A stretch of 64,000 nucleotides of DNA from an uncultured Collinsella sp. Lineage in GTDB: Bacteria > Actinomycetota > Coriobacteriia > Coriobacteriales > Coriobacteriaceae. The stretch covers positions 124,001-188,000 of the forward strand of contig CATXKN010000001.1 of the NCBI GenBank assembly GCA_958370785.1. The letters are read 5' to 3'. The position numbers and the translations under genes were made by a program. Shown here piece by piece: positions 49,679 to 57,460 of this stretch. Each line of letters starts with the position of its first letter. Positions within the stretch are counted from its first letter, which is position 1. The notes under the pieces are model-generated. The model was not told the DNA's origin. It made no database searches and was given only the letters and a program-made list of their open reading frames with translations.

Positions 49679-50875
49679 CTAGGCGACGGGCTTGGCGCGG
49701 CGGATGGCTGGGAACATCACCGTGATAGCGAAGATGACGCCCACGGCAGCAATCGCACCGCCCGCGTAGCCGATCCAGGCGATACCGGGGCCCGAAACCA
49801 CGGCTCCGCCGATCGCGGTACCCGTGCCAATGCCCAGATTGAACAGGCCCGAGAAGATCGACATGGCGACGGCCGACGAATCTGCCGGCGTGTGCTTGAT
49901 GAGCTCGGCTTGGAACGCCACGTTAAAGGCCGTGGCGCAGCAGCCCCACAGCGCGCAGACGGCAAGCACTGCCACGAGCGAGGATGCGGCCGGACCCATG
50001 AGCAGCAGAGCCACCGGCACGCCGGAGAGCGTAATCGCGAGGAACGGGAAGCGGTGCCCATCGAACAGTCGGCCGAATAGCCAGCTTCCGAGCAGACCAG
50101 AGCAGCCGAACGCCGTCAGCGTCATAGTGATGGCGCTTGCGTCGACATGCGCGACCTGAGCCAGGAAAGGCTCGATATAGCTATAGCCCGTGTAATAGCC
50201 AGTTGCCATGAACACCGTGACCGCATAGAGCGCGATCAGTAACGGGTTCTTGAGCAGCTCGGGCAGTTGCTTGACGGTAAAGCGCTCGCCCGCCGGCATG
50301 GTTGGAAACACGGTCGCCTGGTAGACGACCGCGACAGCAGACAGTGCTCCGACCACGGCAAACGTCATACGCCAGCCCACAGCCAGGCCAATGGCGCGGC
50401 CGAGCGGCAGGCCGAAGATCTGTGCGATGGAAGAGCCCGTGGCGATCATGCTGATGGCGAGCGCCCCGTGACGTGTGTCAACCAGGCGCGACGCCATAAT
50501 CGAGGCGACCGACCAGAACACGGCATGTGCGCAAGCGACCACCAGGCGCGCGCAGACCAGGATGGGATAAGTCGGCGCCACAGCGGACAGAAACTGGCCC
50601 AGCGAGAACACGGCGAGCACGCCCAGCAGCATCCGCTTGAACTCGAAACGCGAAGCGAACACCATGAGCGGCAACGACAGCAGCATGACGCCCCAGGCAT
50701 AGACCGAGATCATGATGCCCGCCTGGGCCTCGGTGAGCGAGAACGACGCGGCGATATCAGTCAAAAGGCCGATGGGCATAAACTCCGACGTGTTGAACAC
50801 GAACGCGCAGCAGGTGAGCCCGACGAGCGGGAGCCACTGCCTGAGCGTGATGCCGTCTTGCCTTGCCTGACTCAT
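49679..50875 (-). CDS. MFS transporter, SotB/AraJ-like sugar or drug efflux family
   Basis: This 398-residue membrane protein has about 12 hydrophobic helices and resembles the drug/sugar efflux (DHA1, SotB-like) branch of the major facilitator superfamily, which exports small molecules with the proton gradient. Start at 50875 (MSQARQ) is preferred because GGAG lies 9 nt upstream; TTG at 50890 contains that GGAG and is less likely. The conserved motif A-like segment LPLMVFASRFEFKRML lies between helices 2 and 3. Substrate unknown. Confidence 0.85.
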   Translation of the reverse strand: MSQARQDGITLRQWLPLVGLTCCAFVFNTSEFMPIGLLTDIAASFSLTEAQAGIMISVYAWGVMLLSLPLMVFASRFEFKRMLLGVLAVFSLGQFLSAVAPTYPILVCARLVVACAHAVFWSVASIMASRLVDTRHGALAISMIATGSSIAQIFGLPLGRAIGLAVGWRMTFAVVGALSAVAVVYQATVFPTMPAGERFTVKQLPELLKNPLLIALYAVTVFMATGYYTGYSYIEPFLAQVAHVDASAITMTLTAFGCSGLLGSWLFGRLFDGHRFPFLAITLSGVPVALLLMGPAASSLVAVLAVCALWGCCATAFNVAFQAELIKHTPADSSAVAMSIFSGLFNLGIGTGTAIGGAVVSGPGIAWIGYAGGAIAAVGVIFAITVMFPAIRRAKPVA

Positions 50876-50920
50876 ATATAACGTCTCCAATCATTTTGAG
50901 TGGAGGCGATTATATAGCAA

Positions 50921-50955
50921 CGGCCCCGCATCCGTCAGCAACAAATGCGGGGCCG
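50921..50955 (-). terminator. Hairpin between feoAB and the MFS gene
   Basis: CGGCCCCGCAT pairs with ATGCGGGGCCG around a 13-nt loop, 40 nt past the feoAB stop. The T run after it is weak, so termination is plausible but not certain. Confidence 0.6.
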
Positions 50956-50996
50956 AAAACAATTCGATACACAGAGGTCGCGCCGTCAATAAAAAA

Positions 50997-53357
50997 CTAA
51001 GCCAACCCCAGCAATATGCCCGCCGAATGCACGACAAACGCCACGATCCAGGCGACCGTCACTTGAAACGCGAACACGGCAACGGCGTAGCGCGCGCCCA
51101 GCTCGCTCTTGACGGCGCCGATGGCTGCCACACAGGGCGGGTACAGCAGCGTAAAGACCAGGAACACGTAAGCAGTAAACGGCGAAAACATGGTCGACAG
51201 CGCCGCGGGTGACGTTGCACCCAAAAGCACCGTGAGGGTCGAGATGACACTCTCCTTGGCGATAAGTCCGGTGACGAGCGCCGTGGATGCACGCCAGTCG
51301 CCAAACCCAAGCGGCGTCAGCGCCGGCGCGATGATGCTGCCGAGGCCCGCAAGCAAACTCTGCGACTGATCGGCGACCACATTAAAGCGGATGTCGAACG
51401 TCTGAAGGAACCAGATGACCACGGTAGCGGCAAAGATAATGGTAAAGGCCTTGGTAATAAAGTCTTTGGCCTTATCCCATGCCAGCATCACCGTCGTCTT
51501 GACGCTCGGCAGGCGGTAATTGGGGAGCTCCATGATAAACGGCACCGGATCGCCCTTAAATGCCGTGCGGTTGAGCGCCAAAGCCGCAATGCAGCCGACC
51601 ACGATACCGATCAGATAGAGCGAGACCATGGCGGGAACCGTCGCCTGTGGGAAAAACGCCCCGCACAGCAGACCGTAGACCGGCAACTTGGCCGAGCAGC
51701 TCATGAACGGCGTGAGCATGACCGTCATCTTGCGGTCGTGCTCGGATGGGAGCGTACGGGTCGACATGATAGCCGGCACGGTGCAGCCAAAACCGACGAG
51801 CATAGGCACGAAGCTACGGCCCGACAGGCCAAAGCGACGCAACACCTTATCCATGACAAAGGCCACGCGCGCCATGTAGCCGGAGTCTTCCAGAATGGAG
51901 AGGAACAAGAAGAGCACGACGATAATCGGCAGGAAGGTCAGCACGCTGCCCACACCCGTAAGCACGCCGTCGACAGCCAGCGAGCGCACCACGTCGTTGG
52001 TGCCGAACGCCTTGAGGCCCGCATCGGCCGAGGCGATGACGGCAGCGATGCCGTCCTCCATGAGTCCCTGCAACGCCGCGCCGATCACGCCAAACGTCAG
52101 CCAAAAGACGAGGCCCATGATCACCAGGAACGCCGGAATGGCTGTGTAACGACCTGTCAGGATGCGGTCGATCTTGACGGAGCGCACATGCTCGCGGCTC
52201 TCGTGCGGCTTGACGACGCAACGCCCACACACGTCGCCGATAAAGCTAAAGCGCATATCGGCCAGCGCGGACAGGCGGTCGGTGCCGGCCTCGCCCTCCA
52301 TCTGGGTAATGATGTGCTCGATGGCGTCGAGCTCGTTGCGATCCAGGTGAAGCGCCTCGGTCACCAGCTCGTCGCCCTCAACCAGCTTGGTCGCCGCAAA
52401 ACGCACGGGAATGTGCGCCGTCGCGGCATGGTCCTCGATAAGGTTGGCGATGCCGTGGATGCAGCGATGCAGTGCACCGCCGTCTGGGCCATCAGGTGCG
52501 CAGAAGTCCAGGCGGCCGGGACGCTCGCGGAAACGCGCCACATGCAAGGCATGGTCCACCAGCTCGCCGATACCCTCGTTGCGGGCAGCGCTAATGGGGA
52601 CGACCGGCACGCCCAACAGACTCTCGAGCAGGTTGACGTCAATGGCGCCGCCGTTGGTCGTCACCTCGTCCATCATGTTGAGCGCGATGACCATGGGGCG
52701 GTCGAGCTCCATAAGCTGCAGCGTCAGGTACAGATTGCGCTCGATGTTGGTGGCGTCGATGATATCGATGATGGCGTCCGGGCGCTCGTCGAGGATGAAC
52801 TGACGGCTCACGACCTCTTCGCCTGTGTACGGCGACAGGGAGTAAATACCGGGCAGGTCGGTAACGCTCGCCTCGGGGTGGTTACGGATGGTGCCGTCCT
52901 TGCGGTCGACCGTCACGCCGGGAAAGTTGCCGACGTGCTGGTTGGAGCCCGTAAGCTGGTTGAACAGGGTGGTCTTGCCGCAGTTTTGGTTGCCGGCGAG
53001 GGCAAAATGCAGGGGCGCGCCCTCGGGCACGGCCGTCTTTGCCGCACGGGGCGAATACGTCCCCTCGCCGAGTGCCGGGTGCTCCGTCGTGCCGATTGCG
53101 GCGTTAGCGCGCGGGCCCGTATCTGTGTCGTGGACATCTACGAGCTCGATGCGAGCAGCATCGTCCTTGCGCAGCGTCAACTCGTAGCCGCGTAGGCGAA
53201 TCTCGAGCGGGTCGCCCATGGGGGCATACTTCATCATGGTGACTTCGGTGCCCGGTGTTAGGCCCATGTCCAAAATATGTTGTCGGAGTGCCTGGTCGTC
53301 CGATGCCACCGATGCGACAACGGCGTCCTTTCCAATCTCGAGCGTATCGAGCTTCAC
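50997..53357 (-). CDS. feoB: Ferrous iron transporter, FeoA-FeoB fusion
   Basis: This 786-residue protein imports Fe(II) across the inner membrane. The first ~80 residues form a FeoA SH3-like domain. The G domain follows with G1 AGNQNCGKTTLFNQLTG, the switch FPGVTVDRKDG, G3 DLPGIYSLSPYTGEE and G4 NMMDE. The membrane part carries the two Gate motifs (SGRSFVPMLVGFGCTVPAIMSTRTL and CSAKLPVYGLLCGAFFP). The start is GTG at 53357 behind GGGAGGAAC; an upstream ATG at 53408 has no RBS. Iron control is suggested by a repeated motif just upstream. Confidence 0.94.
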   Translation of the reverse strand: MKLDTLEIGKDAVVASVASDDQALRQHILDMGLTPGTEVTMMKYAPMGDPLEIRLRGYELTLRKDDAARIELVDVHDTDTGPRANAAIGTTEHPALGEGTYSPRAAKTAVPEGAPLHFALAGNQNCGKTTLFNQLTGSNQHVGNFPGVTVDRKDGTIRNHPEASVTDLPGIYSLSPYTGEEVVSRQFILDERPDAIIDIIDATNIERNLYLTLQLMELDRPMVIALNMMDEVTTNGGAIDVNLLESLLGVPVVPISAARNEGIGELVDHALHVARFRERPGRLDFCAPDGPDGGALHRCIHGIANLIEDHAATAHIPVRFAATKLVEGDELVTEALHLDRNELDAIEHIITQMEGEAGTDRLSALADMRFSFIGDVCGRCVVKPHESREHVRSVKIDRILTGRYTAIPAFLVIMGLVFWLTFGVIGAALQGLMEDGIAAVIASADAGLKAFGTNDVVRSLAVDGVLTGVGSVLTFLPIIVVLFLFLSILEDSGYMARVAFVMDKVLRRFGLSGRSFVPMLVGFGCTVPAIMSTRTLPSEHDRKMTVMLTPFMSCSAKLPVYGLLCGAFFPQATVPAMVSLYLIGIVVGCIAALALNRTAFKGDPVPFIMELPNYRLPSVKTTVMLAWDKAKDFITKAFTIIFAATVVIWFLQTFDIRFNVVADQSQSLLAGLGSIIAPALTPLGFGDWRASTALVTGLIAKESVISTLTVLLGATSPAALSTMFSPFTAYVFLVFTLLYPPCVAAIGAVKSELGARYAVAVFAFQVTVAWIVAFVVHSAGILLGLA

Positions 53358-53404
53358 GTCCGTGTTCCTCCCCCGACGCCCACAGGGCGTTGCATTTATG
53401 TTCA

Positions 53405-53433
53405 CCATGGCTAACCGTTTGCCATGGCTAACC
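53405..53433 (-). promoter_or_regulatory. Two CCATGGCTAACC repeats, candidate iron-regulator site
   Basis: CCATGGCTAACC occurs at 53405-53416 and 53422-53433, 17 nt apart, just upstream of feoB. On the coding strand it reads GGTTAGCCATGG. The GGTTAGCC half-site resembles the core of DtxR/IdeR iron boxes (TTAGGTTAGCCTAACC), so iron-dependent repression is a reasonable hypothesis. Confidence 0.45.
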
Positions 53434-53585
53434 AATTTATCCATGCATGATAGCGCGAACATACAACGATGTTCAATCGACAGATTGTTGCAAGGGGGGG
53501 CAGGTTGCTTTTCGCAAATAGACAGGATGCGGAGCAACGAGGCGCGAGGGGGCCCGGTTCGCCGTTTCCCAGACAGGTCTGCTGC

Positions 53586-53755
53586 GGAAACTGCATCCCA
53601 CTACTCAGACGAATTCCGGTCCCCAATTTCCCGATGGGGCCTCTCGGAGAAACTGCGTCCCACTCTGAAACGTCAAAACGGGATGCGCTTTCCGGTTGAG
53701 GTCTCTAGAGGAAAGCGCATCCCGGAATCCGCAGCAGAAACGGGACGCAGTTTCC
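53586..53755. repeat. 62-nt-period palindrome array 2 (3 units plus one degenerate)
   Basis: 46-nt palindromes begin at 53586, 53648 and 53710, exactly 62 nt apart, with arms GGAAACTGCATCCC, AGAAACTGCGTCCC and GGAAAGCGCATCCC. A worn unit seems to end at 53569, again in phase. The array fills most of the 512-nt region between feoAB and the zinc-ribbon gene at 53870. Confidence 0.88.
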
Positions 53756-53768
53756 GAACGGAGAGCCC

Positions 53769-53785
53769 GGCAATGTTGCGCAACA
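53769..53785 (+). promoter_or_regulatory. GGCAATGTTGCGCAACA operator-like site upstream of zinc-ribbon gene 2
   Basis: Identical 17-nt copy of 41091-41107, containing the perfect palindrome TGTTGCGCAACA. It starts 101 nt upstream of the ATG and 13 nt after array 2. Confidence 0.6.
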
Positions 53786-53869
53786 ACGGGCGAGCGTTCG
53801 CCCTTAGCATGAGGGCAGAAGGAAATGCGCCCGGTATTCGCGCGGGCATCGTTCGAGGGGAGTTTGCCC

Positions 53870-55093
53870 ATGTTCTGCCGAAATTGCGGGTCGAAGGTCG
53901 AGGGCGGGGCCAGGTTCTGCCCCGCGTGTGGAGAGCCCGTCGCCGCCGAACATGAAGCCCCGGCCGAATCGCACACCGACTATCAATCCGCCCCGGCAGC
54001 CGAGGCGCGACCGACGACGCCGGTGCCGGCCAAGGCCAAGCGCTCAAAGAAGCCCCTCGTGATCGCGGCGGTCGTGGCCGCATTGCTCGCCGCGGGCGGC
54101 GGCGCCGGCTACTACTTCGGCATCTACGCCCCCGAGCAGGCACGGGAGGTGGCAGAGCAGGAGGCGCTCGCGGCGAAGCACGCCGTGCGCTTTAGCGTCT
54201 CGGCCCAGGGTTGGGACACCTCGGCAGGCGCGAGCAGACTGCCGGTTCATATTACTGGCAAGGAAGAGCGCGGCAAGAAGGTCGACGCCGTGCGCTACGT
54301 GGACAGCAGCGGCGAGGGCGTCGAGCTTCGCCGCGGCAGCTACAAGGTGGAGGTCGCCGCCTCCCCCATCGCGGCCGACGGCACGGTCTACGCCGTCCCC
54401 GCCGAAAAGCTCAGCATCAAGCTGGGCGAGAAGGCCACCGAGAAGAAGATCGTCGATGCGGGCGACGTGGCGCTGGAGCCGGTCGAGGCGTCCGAAGTGA
54501 CCGACGACCAGATCGCCGCGGCAAAAAAGTACGCCGAGGAGGACGAGGACGCCAAGAAGGCCGGCTTCAATATTGACGCCGAGGCGCTCTCGACCGCCGC
54601 GACCAAGCGCCGCGACGACGCCGTGGCAGCCAAGCAGGCCGAGGATGAGGCAAGGCGCCAGGCGGAGGAAGAGGCGAGGAAGACCGAGGAGGCAAAACGG
54701 GCAAGGACCATCGAAACCGATTACTTCACTATGGTCCTTCCCGACTGGTTCCCCATCGATCAGTTTACGGTTCAAACAACCGACCATGCAGACCAGGGGG
54801 ATGGGATGGGTGCATATACCATGGTCCTAGTAACCGCAAAAGATAGCTTTTATCCAAACGGGAAAAACAACCCAAACTTATGTCCAAACTTCGGCATCTG
54901 TGCTGACACAAATGGCCTGCCCGGTGTTGGATGCGCTTTTTATAAGGAGCTCGGCGATACACAGGGCCATACAGTTCGAGTCTGGGGCGGGTCATATGGC
55001 GAGTGGAACGGAAAGACAATCGACGATAGGCCATTCGGAATGAGCGGCGATGATTACGCCAACCTCCTCGCATCCTGCATTACGCTGAAATAG
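53870..55093 (+). CDS. Zinc-ribbon membrane protein with coiled-coil and extracellular domain
   Basis: This 407-residue protein begins with a zinc ribbon (MFCRNCGSKVEGGARFCPACG, cysteines at 3, 6, 17 and 20), then a ~40-residue linker, one membrane helix (KKPLVIAAVVAALLAAGGGAGYYFG), an outer beta-rich region, an alanine/glutamate-rich coiled-coil stretch (EDEARRQAEEEARKTEEAKRA), and a C-terminal domain with several cysteines. The zinc ribbon is expected inside and the rest outside. Similar zinc-ribbon membrane proteins are common in gut Actinomycetota, with unknown function. ATG at 53870 has GAGGGGAG upstream; the longer frame from 53825 is less likely. Flanked by arrays 2 and 3. Confidence 0.8.
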   Translation: MFCRNCGSKVEGGARFCPACGEPVAAEHEAPAESHTDYQSAPAAEARPTTPVPAKAKRSKKPLVIAAVVAALLAAGGGAGYYFGIYAPEQAREVAEQEALAAKHAVRFSVSAQGWDTSAGASRLPVHITGKEERGKKVDAVRYVDSSGEGVELRRGSYKVEVAASPIAADGTVYAVPAEKLSIKLGEKATEKKIVDAGDVALEPVEASEVTDDQIAAAKKYAEEDEDAKKAGFNIDAEALSTAATKRRDDAVAAKQAEDEARRQAEEEARKTEEAKRARTIETDYFTMVLPDWFPIDQFTVQTTDHADQGDGMGAYTMVLVTAKDSFYPNGKNNPNLCPNFGICADTNGLPGVGCAFYKELGDTQGHTVRVWGGSYGEWNGKTIDDRPFGMSGDDYANLLASCITLK

Positions 55094-55109
55094 CCGACCG
55101 CCGCCACCC

Positions 55110-55146
55110 AAAATGGTCCGCTTTCCTCCGTCCCCGACGGATCACG
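55110..55146. repeat. Half copy of the 1171-1243 inverted repeat
   Basis: AAAATGGTCCGCTTTCCTCC and GTCCCC followed by GGATCAC match the left arm and loop start of 1171-1210 with a few changes, but the right arm is missing. It lies just past the zinc-ribbon gene 2 stop codon. Confidence 0.6.
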
Positions 55147-55175
55147 GACCACAGCTCCCCAAGCGACGCCCTTCT

Positions 55176-55407
55176 GGAAAGCGCATCCCACCATCCGGGC
55201 GAATTCCGGGATACCGTTTCTCGATGAGGCCTCTCGGGGAAACTGCGTCCCAGAATTCTGGCTCGAAACGGGATATGGTTTCCCAAACAGGCCTCTTGCG
55301 GAAAATACATCCCGGAATCCCCGCCCGAAACGGGACGCGCTTTCCCAGTTGAGGCCCTATGGGAAACTGCATCCCGCCTTCGAGGGCAAAACAGGGATGC
55401 AGTTTCC
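55176..55407. repeat. 62-nt-period palindrome array 3 (4 units)
   Basis: 46-nt palindromes begin at 55176, 55238, 55300 and 55362, all exactly 62 nt apart. Arms are GGAAAGCGCATCCC, GGAAACTGCGTCCC, GGAAAATACATCCC and GGAAACTGCATCCC. Spacers contain GAGGCCTCT-like sequence. The 55094-55515 region between two convergent genes holds only this array and two other repeats. Confidence 0.9.
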
Positions 55408-55426
55408 GGGCGGGGCATCAAAACAA

Positions 55427-55492
55427 AGTTGCGGTGGATTAGTTCCCGCTTGGACTGGTTGAGGCCTTAAATAGGAGCTATTTCACCGCAAG
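55427..55492. repeat. Diverged copy of the AGTTGCGGTGGAATAGTTCC inverted repeat
   Basis: AGTTGCGGTGGATTAGTTCC and a right arm GGAGCTATTTCACCGCAAGTT-like sequence match 49596-49662 with several mismatches. The loop contains TTGAGGCCTTAAA, like the other copy. It lies 20 nt after array 3. Confidence 0.65.
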
Positions 55493-55515
55493 TTATTGAG
55501 GGGATGTCCGTCCTC

Positions 55516-56415
55516 TTACAGATGGCGCTCCAAAAAGCGGAAGGCCAGACGGATCCAGGGACGGACGGAAACCTGCTTGTCCTCGTTGTCAACCGCGGTA
55601 TTGGCGTTGCCGAGCGAAAGGCCGTGACCGCCCTGGTCAAAGACGTGCATCTCGCATGCAACGCCCTCCTCGGCCATGCGCTGCGCAAACGGGTAGACCT
55701 GCGCGATCGGCGCCGTCTTATCGTCCGAAACGCCCCACACAAAGGTCGGGGGCATCTGGCGCGAAACGTGCGTGGTAGGGCAAATGTCGGTCAGGTGCTC
55801 ATCGGTCGCCTCGCCGCCCGTCACCATCGACAGATAGTCGTTGAGCAAATCGCGCCCCGTCTTGCCACCCGTCTTGGGCACGCGCAGGTCGATGCGCGGG
55901 TCGCGCGTCTGCATATCGCGCACATAGGCAAGGTCAAGCAACGGATAGCCCAGCACCACGGCGTCGGGACGAATATCCTCCGGACGAGCCCCGGCAAGGC
56001 CCGCGAAGGGTCCGGTCTTCCACTGCGTTGCCAACGAGGCGCAAATCATGCCGCCCGCCGAGAAGCCCACGATGCACACGCGCTTGGAATCGACATGCCA
56101 CTCGTCGGCGTTGGCGCGCACGGTAGCGATCATCTTGGCGAGGTCCGCCTGCGGGTGTGGAAAGCTCACGTCGCCCGTGGCGCTCGTCACATAGTTGAGC
56201 ACAAAGGCCTGGTAGCCACGGTCCAAAAATGCAAACGCCACCGGGTCCTGCTCGTGCGGAGCGATATGCGTAAACCCGCCTCCGCCGCAGATGATCACCG
56301 CGGGGCGGCGGCCATTGGGCTTGTCGGGCAGCGGCTCGGCACCCAGATACGTAAACGTCGCCGGATAATCCTCGGTCGGTTCCTCGCCCCACAGCGCATG
56401 GTTCTCAATAATCAT
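55516..56415 (-). CDS. Alpha/beta hydrolase, acetylesterase-like
   Basis: This 299-residue protein belongs to the alpha/beta hydrolase superfamily, close in style to carbohydrate acetylesterases (BD-FAE/AXE-like). It has the oxyanion-hole GGGGFTHIAPHEQDP segment, the nucleophile motif GFSAGG, and later Asp (GVSDDKTAP) and His (QGGHGLSLG) of the triad. Start at 56415 follows GGAGGGAGC; the frame is open further upstream but without similarity. No signal peptide, so cytoplasmic. Substrate unknown. Confidence 0.87.
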   Translation of the reverse strand: MIIENHALWGEEPTEDYPATFTYLGAEPLPDKPNGRRPAVIICGGGGFTHIAPHEQDPVAFAFLDRGYQAFVLNYVTSATGDVSFPHPQADLAKMIATVRANADEWHVDSKRVCIVGFSAGGMICASLATQWKTGPFAGLAGARPEDIRPDAVVLGYPLLDLAYVRDMQTRDPRIDLRVPKTGGKTGRDLLNDYLSMVTGGEATDEHLTDICPTTHVSRQMPPTFVWGVSDDKTAPIAQVYPFAQRMAEEGVACEMHVFDQGGHGLSLGNANTAVDNEDKQVSVRPWIRLAFRFLERHL

Positions 56416-56602
56416 AGGTGCTCCCTCCGTGCGATTCGTGCGCACTCGTTTTTCGCACCTTAGCGTACCCCACTTGAGCCCGCGGCGCAGAAACACCCCC
56501 CGCAATAAGTTAGCCTTCAACTGATATATCACAAAATCGCTGTTCAGAGGTATCGTTAGGCAGCGTAAAATAGGGGCGCTGACCGTGCTGGGAAACACGT
56601 AC

Positions 56603-56612
56603 GAAACGTTTC
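56603..56612 (+). promoter_or_regulatory. GAAACGTTTC palindrome upstream of EIIA
   Basis: Perfect 10-bp palindrome 50 nt upstream of the EIIA ATG; the same palindrome occurs at 57308-57317 downstream of the gene. Such sites are typical of LacI-family operators, so sugar-dependent control is possible. Confidence 0.4.
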
Positions 56613-56662
56613 CGGCAAACCACACGCGTGCAACATGCGCGCCTGATACGTTGGAGGCATCT

Positions 56663-57226
56663 ATGGGTCTGCTCGATTCGCTCAAGTCCACGTTCACTTC
56701 GTCGGGCGAGGCGTCCGTTCCGCCCGCAGCAAGCTTCGCCACCCGCGAAGGCGTCATCTACGCTCCCGTCAACGGCGTGCTTGTCAATCTGAGTGAGGTT
56801 CCCGACGAGACCATCGCCTCGGGCATGCTCGGACAGGGCTACGGCATCGAGCCCATTACCGGCACCATTTACGCCCCCGCCAACGGCCGTATCGGCGCCA
56901 CCACCGTCACCAACCACTCCATCGGCATGATCACCGAGGACGGCCTTCGCGTGTTCATCCATGTTGGCCTGGGCACCGTGGAAATGAACGGCAAGGGTTT
57001 TGCCCGCTTTGTCGAGATGGGTGACACGGTCAAGGCCGGCCAGCCGCTCATCAGCTTCGACCGCGACGCTATCAAGGCTGCCGGCCACGAGGACATCGTG
57101 ACCGTCATCGTCTCTGAGCTCGACCGCCTCAAGAGCATCGACCATGTCGGCGAGTCTGGCACGCTTATCGGCGGCAATCCGCTCGTCAAGCTTGGCGATC
57201 CGCTGCTGGTTGCCAAGACCAAGTAG
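56663..57226 (+). CDS. PTS glucose-type EIIA phosphocarrier
   Basis: This 187-residue protein is a stand-alone EIIA-Glc (Crr-like). Phosphoryl groups pass from HPr to His100 in the motif LRVFIHVGLGTVEM, with His85 as the second active-site histidine. EGVIYAPVNGVLVNLSEVPD and GTIYAPANGRI are conserved. It has an extra ~25-residue N-terminal stretch compared with E. coli Crr. The start follows GGAGG. EIIC without EIIA/EIIB is encoded at 15457, so they may work together with an EIIB elsewhere. Confidence 0.93.
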   Translation: MGLLDSLKSTFTSSGEASVPPAASFATREGVIYAPVNGVLVNLSEVPDETIASGMLGQGYGIEPITGTIYAPANGRIGATTVTNHSIGMITEDGLRVFIHVGLGTVEMNGKGFARFVEMGDTVKAGQPLISFDRDAIKAAGHEDIVTVIVSELDRLKSIDHVGESGTLIGGNPLVKLGDPLLVAKTK

Positions 57227-57307
57227 CAGACTGCCGTCACATAACGGGTCAACCACCCGTGCATCTTTGCCGCATCTGTGTTGTTGTTTTGCCTATGTAG
57301 AGCTTCT

Positions 57308-57317
57308 GAAACGTTTC
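57308..57317 (+). promoter_or_regulatory. GAAACGTTTC palindrome upstream of the acyltransferase gene
   Basis: Second copy of the perfect 10-bp palindrome, 144 nt upstream of the acyltransferase ATG. Confidence 0.35.
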
Positions 57318-57460
57318 TATATAGGCAGCTGAGCATCAACGCAGGTGCGGCTTTTGCGTAGCGAAGCATCGAGCCGCGGCATGTTGTTCAACCGCACGAA
57401 CCCCCTTCCTTTGTCCGCGCAGAGCGCTAGACTGCTAGGTCGACATTGGAGGAAAGATCG

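Noticed and set aside
53586..55407. CRISPR array
   Set aside because: Repeats alternate in orientation, the intervening segments are themselves partly conserved (GAGGCCTCT-like), lengths do not fit CRISPR repeats, and no cas genes are nearby.
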